Source: Ptychodera flava (taxonomy: Eukaryota > Hemichordata > Enteropneusta > Ptychoderidae). Taken from it: a stretch of 64,000 bases of DNA. The notes beneath the pieces are model-generated. The model was not told where the DNA came from. It searched no databases and saw only the letters and a list, made by a program, of their open reading frames with translations. Shown in pieces: positions 23,146-35,100 of the stretch. Made by a program: the position numbers and the translations under genes. Every line of letters starts with the position of its first letter. Within the stretch, counting starts at the first letter, position 1. Location of the stretch: the NCBI RefSeq assembly GCF_041260155.1, contig NC_091947.1:841001-905000 (forward strand), read 5' to 3'.

Positions 23146-25997
23146 GTATAGACAAGCTATGACCTTTGTTATTTCTTTTTATCAGCTTGGGATTTCATAG
23201 TTCACCAAAGGCAGCTGATGTTTGAGTTTCTTGTGAACTTACAATATCACTTTATGTATTTTGGTTACTGGGTCTTTTGAATTCTGACAATCATGAAAGA
23301 ACGATGATCGTCACAATAACTTGAACCTTACAGTGAATATGAATTCCTAGATTTTGTGAGCACAGAGTGTACCAAAACAAGTGACAAGTAAAATAGGCTG
23401 TGTTCAAAATCTGCTCCCTAAACTGATTAGATATTGAGGTTTGACGTTGTGTAACAGAATCAAACTACCCGTCTTTCTTATGGGGACTGATCTGTGATGA
23501 TGTCGGAATTCCATAATTAATATGCAAAAATAAATATAAAAATTTTGATACCAATGATGTTCTGAATGAAATATACAAATTAAGTGCCAAACGATACCAC
23601 CTAAGGTAGTAGTAATCGAGGCATGTGGCATGAGACAAAATTTGTCTGAATTTGTGTCATCAGTGGTCAAATGTCATGCGGGTGTTGCTATATTTAGTAA
23701 CAAACCTACAATCGCAATTAGCACTATTTGCCACTTTAAGTTCAGAATCCATCAACCAGTGTTTGGAATCTGCCTGACCACATGCCTGAGATGGATAACT
23801 TTGGCGTGGGCTTGGTAAATCTTACCTGCCGGATGGTTGGAAAATCTTTTTTCTTGGAAATGAAAAGTCTGAGCAAGGGTCTGGATGACTGATAACTTTC
23901 AATGGATTGATACTAGTGGTAAGCAATGCAAACAATAAATACAAAATACTAAATTATAAATCTTGTTTGCTTCAGGGTATGTTGTTTGTTGCCTTGCCAT
24001 TTACCCGAACTTTTTCCCCAAGTACAAGTACCAGATACACCATGCGACTTTGGGTGACCTATGTTGACCTTTGTACTGGTGTGTGACAGTTGCAAGTTTT
24101 TCAATTTCAGTTTCCAATTGATTGTAGGAACTATTGCATGTGAACATGGAGATGCTCCTCCAGTGTACAATGTACCGGTAACTACACGCAGTTTATCATG
24201 TTATTTAAAACTGTAAATTGCTATTATGCATGTGGATGTACAAAAAAGGCGCAAAATATCAGGGTGGCAACTTTTGTAAGTTACCAACCCTGATATCTGG
24301 TACATGAATCTGGGCAAATTTAAAACACAGCATCAATTATATCGAACAGTCAGCGTGCATGTATTACGCATTTTATAAAAACTCATCAAGCCTGAGCAGT
24401 TTTTTCATCAAAATATTTGAAAAGTTGGTGTAATTTTTGGTATAATTGTGATTAAATCACTGATAGCAAGTAGCCAGCCAAGCACTTGACTTGTACAGTA
24501 TTTTTTGAACAAAACCAAAATCTGAGTGTGTGTGATTGATTTTCCAGTACTGAATTCTCGTCAAGTATCCAATGAAAAGAAATACATATTTCTCAACATA
24601 TGAAATGTTATGTAAAAACACATACTATTTAATGAAGCATGGCACTGCGTTAATAAATGTCAATTTAGAATTCACCATTAGTGTACGTACAGAAATAAAA
24701 GATTTCGCACGTATCATACCTTCAACTTTGTGAATGTGTATTTATGATAAAGAAACCATTTTCTGTGTTTCTGAAACTTAAATCCTGGTTACCTAATACC
24801 AGTAGTTGTCAATCTCTTTGGTGAGTGGAACACTTTCTAGTCATTTCAATGCAGAGCCTTTGATTGCCAAAATGAAGCTCCTTTTTCTGGTACACTACAG
24901 AATAGTGAACTAGCCAGGATACCTTTATGTTACCATATGCTGTATGAAGGAAGCGACCTGTAGGCCACCTGTACCTCAGAGGAATTATTTGTCTGGTTTC
25001 CAAAATATTCCATTTTCATTTTCATATGTATTTGCCACATCTTTTAAAACTTATCCTCTTTTGTTTCAATAAGATTTTCAAATCAATCTAAACTCACCTA
25101 ATAAGTACCTGTGATTGTTACTGATCAATTTGAAGAATTTGTGAAATTTCTTCCCTTGGCCAAAATCCCAAATTTCTTTCGGTGTCAAGCATGTGGCTAT
25201 CACCATGTCACTCCATTTCTCAATATTCTACTATTCATGAATAAATGCAAGTGAGAAACTATGATGCATAACATTCACACACCATCTGCAAATTCCTCTA
25301 TAAAATTATTATCAGAAACCCAATTGGATGAACTCCACAAATACCCCTTCCCGATTCCCTTTTCTGATATGGCTTACATGTCACCTCAAAATAGAATCCC
25401 AGTTGGATTTTTCAGGATCTTGCTATATTGAAAGAAGAAGTAGTACTCCCACTTAGTTTAGGATTTTTGCCATGACATCATGTTTGTAATCATTGCCCTA
25501 GATTCTGAAAAGTAAGATATCAGATGGGTACAATACAGGTCATGCCATGAAGTTATTGGAAGAGCAGTCTTTGCAGTGCCAATCACTCTACACAGGTGAT
25601 CTAAGAACCTTGTGTGTGTTGGTCGGGATCTCTGTTCACCTTATTTCTCAGCAACTTTGTTTTTTTTCACACACACTGACCCAGATTCATTATGTGAGCA
25701 TGCACATGGCTGTAACTGGATGGTAATTGGGTATGACCACAGGTCATTAATTAACTGCCTTTTATCGATTCTTGCTCTGTATCAGAATAGGAAAAATTGG
25801 AAATATACGGAATACGAATACGGAAAATTTGCCATCCTTCAAGTCTTTCTTTCTTCTCATCCCACTACATCATTCCATTCTTTCAGTATTGCAAATAATG
25901 AAAAGAAGTCACAGACTCTTCACTTGGTTTGAGAAACGTAGATTTAAAAGAAAGAACAATGTCTCTCTGATGTTTAATAATCAAATATCACAAAGCC

Positions 25998-26090
25998 TTA
26001 ACCCTTTGGCTTTTATGGTTTGGCCCAAAAGTACTTTTTTCAATGGCAGAGTTGAATCTTTATAGAGGGAAATCGGGGTTGAAGGGTTAA
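25998..26090 (+). mobile_element. 93-bp TTAA-flanked mini-element
   Basis: TTAACCCTTTGGC at the left and GAAGGGTTAA at the right form inverted ends with TTAA on both sides. The interior (ATGGTTTGGCCCAAA, then ATAGAGGGAA) is a diverged relative of the copies at 6565 and 21047. Confidence 0.7.
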
Positions 26091-26697
26091 ATCTCAGTAA
26101 GTGGGTGGTCTTACAACTTTCATAGAGTCATAAAAAGTTCATTAATTCAGAAATTTCACTTGTGCCAAATCTTCATTCTGTGTTCATACACAAAACATTG
26201 CCATGGTACATGGTGGTAGACGAAGTAAATTAGAAAATGTCTGCATTTCTGATGTGTTGCTGAAAGATCCACTTTTAGATGGTACTGACACTTTGAGATG
26301 GTTGTGGTTATGATACGAATGCCAACCTCCTGAACATGAATATTTATGTACACCATATGAGCTAACAAGTCCATCACTGATAGAGATGTTTAGACAATCA
26401 AGAATTTTCACTCAGAATTATTCTATGGACTGAAAATGGAAAAAATTGCTGAGTTTTTGACAGTAGTCTCTCAGCGGTATTGAGTAAGATGGCAAAATGT
26501 GCTGTGTGGTCTACACCACAATCCACAAAGTCCTTTGCAGTCCACACCAAGCTACTGGCAATGTGTGTTTTGCGTCTTTGCGGCCAAAGCAACCTTTGCG
26601 GTCAACACCAGGATATCCTCAAGAACCTCTGATGAACTTCTTTTAACCCCAATAAAATTTTATTTTGTCAAGATTATGATATCAACGTTGATACTAG

Positions 26698-26911
26698 TCA
26701 TACTGGCACCATCTCTGACTTGGACTGAACCAAAAATGTTTGAATTATCCCTCGGTCAGGACTCCTTTCTTGAGGATCAGATTTCCATACTGTGCTGTCT
26801 CCCTGTGGAAGGAAAACAATCCACTTAATTATTATTCCAGACCAGATCCCTCTCTTGTACATTTCATTCAAGTATACAGTTTCACCGACATTCACAAGGC
26901 AATGCTTCTGT
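26698..26911 (-). CDS. candidate last exon of FUOM (uncertain)
   Basis: On the minus strand this reads VGETVYLNEMYKRGIW, which lines up with the conserved C-terminal strand of fucose mutarotases (human TGETALYGNLILRKGVL) and lies only about 280 bases below the preceding exon. Two things do not fit. The acceptor giving the right phase (after aacaag, exon from 26911) is weak and adds about eight extra residues. The frame also runs some 55 residues past the usual end before the TGA at 26698. A better pyrimidine-rich acceptor (ctattcaaag, exon from 26918) is in the wrong phase. It may be the true exon with an altered splice site or a decayed relic. Confidence 0.4.
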
Positions 26912-27186
26912 CTTGTTCCTTTGAATAGAAAACAGCAGCAAAAGTTCAAGGCAAAACATACTGACATAAGATAAATACAATAATAAATCTTTTCTAGAAT
27001 AGTTTTGAATTCAAAGAAATTATATGCAGCTGTCCTATAGCCAGACTTTTTGGATGAGGCAAATTTTTTGCATCAGGGATATGTGCATATATCCATATTA
27101 TCATATATTCAGCTTATTCTTGTATGGATGTATGTAGGGTCACCTGTATATAATGAAATTCTGGCTGCAAAGATGTGACAACCTAC

Positions 27187-30100
27187 CCAGTGTGAACAAC
27201 TGCGAAAGTCGTCTTGGCCCTGTCGTAGAAAGCAAATCGCTCTATTCGACCAATTTTTACCTGAAGAAAAAGTCAAAGGTACGTATCATTTCAGTCAGCT
27301 GTTGACACTGATGTTCAGAAATGCTGAATGAAACCACAGACACTGTCTATGATGAAACAGGGAAGTCATGTTCTAGACCACTGAACATTAATAATTTGAA
27401 GCAGTAATATTTACACATTGTCTGTGTTTGACAAGAGTAAAAATACACTAGCCAATGTAATATATACAAAACAGTGAGAAAATTCATAGAGGCAATTTCT
27501 CATCCATTGGAATTCTTACTGACATTAACAATACCTATTTCTGAAACTGTATAGAAATGAGAAGAAGATACAATTATCAATTTAGTAGAATCATCAGTTG
27601 ACTACCGGTATATTCAAATCATACATCCTATCAATTATAATGTTTGTTATGGAGAGTAAGTCACAAAAAAACAACAAAAGTGAGCGTACTGCATTAAAAA
27701 TTAAATGAATGTAGAAAAATAAAAAATATTTCAATCTTTGTCCATATATTACACCAAAAAAAAATATGCAAAAGTTTGGAATTTATTTTTACAAAAATAT
27801 TAAGTGTACTGCTAACCTCTTTTCCTTCAGCTTTGTTGATTATGGCTTGATATTTGTCCCAAACAGGAGTTTTCAATCCTTTCTCCTTGTCAGACGGAAC
27901 CAAGTCCATCACATTAGCCTGGTTTGAGAAGATTTGAAAGAGAGTCTTATTAGTCCCCACGGACACCGTCCGGGGGGACTTATAGGTTTGGTCATGTCCT
28001 TGCGTGCGTGCGTCAGTGCGTGCGTGCGTGCGTGCGTGCGTCAGTGCGTGCGTCCGTTCACGCAGATATCTCAGAGATGCCTGGAGCGATTTCATTCATA
28101 CTTGGTACAAGGATTACTTCATATGTCATACAGATGCACGTCGATTTGTTTTGTGGTACGATCCAATATGGCTGCCAGGCGGCCATTTTATTACGATTTT
28201 TTCATGTACAGAGCCATAACTCAGGCATGTTTCAACTGATTTTATTCAAAGTTGGTACAAGGACATTGACCAATGTCATAGATATGCATGTCAATTTTTT
28301 TGGTGATATGATCCAATATGGCCGCCGTGCGGCCATTTTGTTACGATTTTTTCATGTACAGAGCCATAACTCAGGCATATCACAACCGATTTTATTCAAA
28401 CTTGGTACAAGGACATTGACCTATGTCATACATATGCACGTCAATTTGTTTTGTGATACAATCCAATATGGCCGCCAGGCGGCCATTTTATTATGATTTT
28501 TTCATGTACAGAATCATTACTCAGGCATGTTTCAACAGATTTTATTCAAAGTTGGTACAAGGACATTGACCAATGTCATAGCTATGCACATTGATTTGTT
28601 TTGTGATACAATCCAATATGGCCACTGTGTGGCCATTTTATTACGTTTTTTCATGTCCAAACCATAACTCAGACATGTATCAAGCGAATTTATTCAAAGT
28701 TGGTACAAGGACATTGACCAATGTCATATATATGCACCTTAATTTGTTTTGTGATACAATCCAATATGGCTGCTGTGCGGCCATTTTGTTATGATTTTTT
28801 TCATGTCCAGAACCATAACTCAGACATGTATCAAGCGAATTTATTCAAAGTTGGTACAAGGACATTGACCAATGTCATATATATGCACCTTAATTTGTTT
28901 TGTGATACAATCCAATATGGCTGCTGTGCGGCCATTTTGTTATGATTTTTTTCATGTACAAAGCCATAACTCAGGCATATCTCAACCGATTTTAATCCAA
29001 GTTGGTACAAGGACATTCACCTTTGTCATACATATGCACATTGATTTGTTTGGGATACGATCCAATATGGCCACCGTGTGGCAATTTTATTACGATTTTT
29101 TCATGTCTTGAACTACAACTCAGACATGTATCAAGCGAATTTATTCAAAAGTATTTTTATCACAGACCTAATGAAGAGGACTCTATCCTCTCTGAGGACC
29201 TGTAATCAAAGTACCCATTAACAAGTGGGGACTGTGTCATCAACGATGACTTGTTTATTATACAGCTATCAAAATCAAAAGTTAGTATGACGTGAGTTCC
29301 TATACTAAGAGAAAACATAATATGAAAATATAGGATAAAAAATACCACAAATAACAACAAATTGGTAAACTCTAAAAGTGAAAGGGGATAAAGAATCTTT
29401 GTCACATGATAAGTGTCTATGAAAGAGCACTTTGTTATATACATTAGAAACTTATGTATCAGCATGCTTTTGTTCACATATACAATGTCATTTGAAGGCG
29501 GGGGTAATCTCTAATGCAGTTGTGCATATCAGCCTCATATGACAGGTCTGTTGCTATGTACAACATATCCAAACATCCCTTGTGCAAATCCAAAATATTC
29601 AAATGATGCCTGTACCAAAACAGGTGAGCACAACTGAAGCAGCTTCTTATAAATGAAGGGACACAAACAAACTTCATTTGTCAAAGTCTTGCAATGATTG
29701 GAAAGCTACAAAACTGGTGAACTATGGACATGCATCAAATGCTGAATCGCTTCACATTCGCTCGACATTCATCCCCAATTCCTGGGAAGAGGTTATGTTT
29801 ATCAAAAAGAAGATTGCCCAGCCATAGACAGGACAAGCCCTCTCCCTTTAAAGGTTGTATGAACCGCAGGTAGATTAAAACGGCAACAAGTAAAAGCAAT
29901 CAACTTACAGGTTCGTCAACATATTGATCCAAGGGCATCAATTTTGTTATGGCATCTAGTAATTCTGGAATACCATGGCCTATAAAACATGATACATTTA
30001 CACATTCTGAATGCATGAATCACAATCTAAAACTTTTGTATTGGCAGGCCAACAAGGTATCAGGACACTGAACAAAAATGTTCCTACATTGCTCCCTTGT

Positions 30101-32089
30101 ATCAACAAGCTGGACAATCTAGATTAGTTGATAGTAATTTATGGGGAAAGTATCGTCAGAGAAAGTGATTAGAATGATTTTACACAAAATGTTATCAAAG
30201 GTATGTAACCGCTCATGAATGGTAGCAATAGGTCTGATTGCCGTTGCTAGTTTGTTTTAAATATAGCTGTGTGTGACATCAGACACTGCTGTTAACAATT
30301 GAACAAATTTTATCAGTGTTGCATGCGTTTCTGTTGTTACAGCTTGTAGTCTGAGCCATTCATGTCTTTTCTGGTGTGCATCATAACATTTCATAGCAGT
30401 TCATTTTTGCCTCTACAGTTAATTTTGTCATTCTTACATGCGTTATTTCAAAATATTAATGTAAATTTCCAGACAAATGTTTATTTTTGCATATTAATAA
30501 AGGGAAAATATGACAACATTTGCTAAAAGCCTGATTCAATTGACTTGCATATAAAAATGAACGAAAACACCATTGTGAAGGTATTTTCCTGAAAGTTTAA
30601 GGGGACATTTAAGAAACCACTTTTAAAAAAATGTATTCAAATGGACCTATTATAGATTTTGAGGAAGAATGGTAAAATTTTTCCTTTCTTTAGGATAGAA
30701 GCTACACAAAATGTTTTCTGATCCACGTTCAACAATGTGTGAAATCAGAACAAATATTATGGTAAAATTCCATAATTTTCACTTTCTACTACACTTAGAA
30801 TGCTATGCAATAAGAGTATTCTGACAGTGAGAGTAAAAGAGCTGTTAATTAGTTCATTAGCTTTTAGTACTATTTGACCATCTGTTTGGCTCATTTGCAT
30901 ATCATTCATTACATCAACTTTGTTCCAATAAACTAGCAGAATATGAACATCTTTGGTTAATACTGAAGTCAAAGATTACTGTAAAAGTTTGACTATTTCA
31001 TTTATTTCACTCACGTGCATTTTACTAATCTAATAAGTTTGATTTGAATAACCCTAAATTTGCATCAAAACAGGAATACTTTACAAAGTTTCATATACTG
31101 TAACTAGGGCAAGAAGCTTATGAGTTTGCAATTTCTGACCATTTTTCACATTTATTTTGCTCACTTGAGTATCAGTCATATATCCAACTTTGATTTGAAC
31201 AAACATGCATTTAAATGCCACTGTGAACATCTCTAAAACTTTTAAAGTCATAGAAAAATTTTTGGATGTAAAGAATATTTGATCGTTTTCTTTGATTTGC
31301 ATAATATTAATCTTATCAACTTGGTAGGCGAACACTTAAATTTGCTTCAAAATAGAACTATACACACCTAATTTTAAAGCGTTAAAGCCACTTATAGTTC
31401 TGGAGTTTGTAATTTTTGACAGTTTTTCACTTTTATATTGCTCATTTTACAATCTACTTTTATATTTCTCATTTGCAAATAAGTCATTCTATAAACTATG
31501 GTTTGAACAAAATTGTATCTCAATGCTCTTAGGAATATATTAAGCAAATGTTAAAGTCACTGAGAAAGTATTAATTTTGTTTAGAATTTTTTACCATTTT
31601 TAAGGATACTTTTTGGTCATTTGCTTAGTCTTTTGATCAGCTTTATTTGAACAAACGACATTCTGCCTCTTAATACGACAGAAAAAGCTGTCAATAATTT
31701 CAAAGTCCTGCAGCAAGTGGTTTCTAACTTTCAGATTTTTTCCAATAATTACACCAACTTTGCTACATCTGTATGTTAGTCATGTGATCAACTTGGCTTG
31801 AACAAACTACGATCTGCTACAAAGAATGACTATTTTTGCAAGATTTCAAAGATTTAGGCAAGGCAGCTTTAACATTAAATTTTCTTATTGTTTGTGCATT
31901 TATTGAGCTCATCTGCATATTTCTGTAGTCATGACATGAAAGTCCTGAAAATTCCATCCTTGGTGCGAAGTACACCCACATACCAATATTCAAGCTGATA
32001 AGTGCCATTGTTTCTGAGAAAAGTGAGTGGACAGACAAAATGACATACATGCATACATACATACATACATACATACATACATACATACA

Positions 32090-32121
<32 letters not shown>

Positions 32122-35100
32122 GACACACCCCTATAGCTTCTTTTGCCGTATCTATATTTATATTTTTACCTACCATCAGCTCTTATTTCCTTTGGACCAT
32201 GTTGACATATTGAGCTGGTTGGAAAATATGCATCAGCAAGAACTATGGAGAAAATAAGATTGAAATTTACTATGTTAACAGTTGTGGTTCATCACAACTT
32301 GAAAATGTCGTAATTATCAATTGAAAGGAAAAGTGTGCTAATTACGTAGGCATAATGAATGCAAAATTAACCGAAAATCAACATTTTCTTCAGTCGCTGT
32401 TGCCTGTAGAGGAGGTACTGCACTGTTGCAGTCACCAAGGAGAGATGAAACTGTATGTGCTTAAAGCCCACAGTACTGTAGATTTCCCATAATTCATTGC
32501 GATTTGTATCCTCGGAGATACCTGAGTGGTCTACTATGTCTCCCATGTGTAGACAAATTCACAGACTATTTATCAAAATTTTGAAAACGTACTTTTATGC
32601 ACACCATTCTTCTCAATTCTCATTTTAAATCATTTGGAAAATTATGCATAATTGAGAGAGGAGATAGCATTTTTGTGAAATTTGCCAGAGATTGTGTCCT
32701 CAGCCATACAGAATAATGTGATGGAAAGTAGGGAGACTAGTTGCACCTGTTTTATGAAACAAAAGGATATTGATTTTTTGCAATGGAAGTGACAAAAGAA
32801 ATTTGCATGCTAAGTTTTCTCAGAGAATGACCCCTTCAGTTCGTCATAACTTGCTGCCTAAAAAGTATGGCATTTGTAGTACCTGTAGAATGTGACTTTT
32901 ATGGTTGTTTAGTGGTTATTTTCAAACTTTCACTGAAATATCTAAACGTACTTTTACTAGATATTATTTAAAAATTATTCTGATGCTGCACATTAGTGCT
33001 TACATGCAGAACTGAAAAAGTTTTTAGAAAAGTAACCTTCAAGGATACAAATCAAAGAGTATTGTGGGTAATTTATTGTACTGTGAAGCCCCAATAGCTG
33101 CGAATGTGTGATAAACCGATTTCAAAATATCCCCATTTTCCGAGAGTTTTCTTTGAATAAGACCCATCAAAGACTGAAAAAGTGTATATATACTGTCATA
33201 AAGTGTTGAAACTGGTATGTAAATTCAAACATTTTGACATCATTTTAGATTTCCTGCCATTTTCAAAAAAGTAATCATGTGACAGAAAATAAATATTAAA
33301 ACAACAAAATGTTGGCCATCGTGTGTTGTGCATTCAAGTAAATGGCATCATGCTTGTTTCTCTATGATCATTATGTATATGTGTAGGAAATACTGTACTT
33401 TTTGTCCTTTTCCGTGGGTGCCATTTTATGAGTGTGGCACCCGTTTATTATTTAACTTGCTAAACACATAGGCATGGTCCAAATCAGTGAGCGGTGATAA
33501 TTCAATACATGTCTGTCAGTTAGCACATTTACACAAACCAACTTTGGTTTGAAAATAAATCATGAAATAATGCATAAAATTTGCAGCTATTGGGGCTTTA
33601 ACAGATGACAATGCTTACTGGGCAAACTGCATTGACGTCTAGCCACAAAATAGGGGTCAAAGGTCACACAGTTGGTATAAAGTAATCTTTAAAAAAAACA
33701 TTCCTGAAGTTTGCCAGTTTGTCATTGAAGATGAATATAATCATTAAAATTGTAGGGCACGATTGTAACACAATGAAATATTCATGTTCAACGTTCACAC
33801 TGACCTGTGTGAATTTGATAATATGAGAGGTGTCTCACGTTCTTACATTATTTCATGCATAGTAGACCTTTAAAATTCCAGAAACAGTCGTGGATGATCA
33901 TATCATGTATTGCATAAATCATTCTTTGCTTACTGGACAAATATACCATAAAGAAACTGTGTCACGGAATTGTGTAATAACATAGGGCCAAAGTCCCTGA
34001 AGCTACTATAGACATGGATACAAAATTAAGTATTTCCTGTCTGTATGAAATTATCTCACTAAGGTCATCCTAGGGACATGTAAACCAAATATTAAAGCTG
34101 TCTGACCGGCGGTTTTGAAAAAACAAGTGACTCAACAGTTGACAGAGCTCTGCTGTGTTATGTAGAGATTAACCTTTTGTGACACATGTATTGATGAAGA
34201 AGGTGGATATCTTTGATTGCTCCTGACCAAAATGGAAAAAATTCTGTAAAAATACAGATTTGCTTATTTCATCAGACTATATTAGTCAATAATAGCAAAT
34301 AAACGAGAGTTAATTACATTCTAATTAAAGTAAACAAGACTTGCTTAAATCAAGATTTATGTCATAAAAAAAACAGCATATCTGTCAGGTTATAAAGAAT
34401 CTTCAGCTGCTTATCTTTATCAGTATTTTCATCCCATTAACCAAGCACATTTTAACTTTCAAATTAACATTATAAGTAAGTTCTGTTAAATAAGTTGAGA
34501 CTGTGCGTACTCAGAGAAAGCACACTGAAGAGACAAATGTTTGAAACTTAAGAAGTTCAAGGTCATCAAAAGCATTATAAGGAATCATGTTACACTTTCA
34601 TTGCACTGTTTACACAGATTGCATAATTGCTATAAATAGCACATGAGGAATCTTACAGCCCAGCTGTACCATAAAAACCCTATCACTTTGACCACTCTTT
34701 TAATTGACCACTCTATTTTTTTCCTCAAAAAGTAATCTTATTTTATCCTTACCAAGTCAACCATAAATGGAAATTAGAACTTTCTCTATCTCTATTTATT
34801 TGACCACCCTATCATGACAAACTATTATGAGCAATTTCTTTTAGATAACATAAATAGTGGTTCAGAATATATCAAAGTTGGGATTCAGGAAAGTTGCCTT
34901 TACATGTTTTAATCCTCCAAGATGGTAAGCATTTCACTATGAACTGTCAAAAAAAGTTGAACTTTCTGATAATTCCACACTAAAATTATTTTGGCTTTGA
35001 TGATTTCCTGATTAATAATTCAATTATTTAAAATCATATTAATTATTTTTTCTAGGTGAATTGATAGGGTTTATACAGTACAACAATTACATACAATGTA

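Larger units (their letters stand above)
22466..27182. other. intergenic region between STX18 and FUOM
   Basis: The two genes converge here. The stretch holds a GGTAG MITE (22661), a 102-bp palindromic element (23044), a TTAA mini-element (25998), a small hairpin near 24257-24297 (TATCAGGGT arms) and the candidate last exon of FUOM (26698-26911). From 23150 to 25990 nothing else stands out. No additional gene is supported. Confidence 0.5.

Noticed and set aside
28008-29111. Several frames with repeated IQYGRRAAILLRFF-like peptides
   Set aside because: They follow exactly the 150-bp tandem array.
31817-32176. Frame with repeated YVCM
   Set aside because: Translation of (CATA)n.
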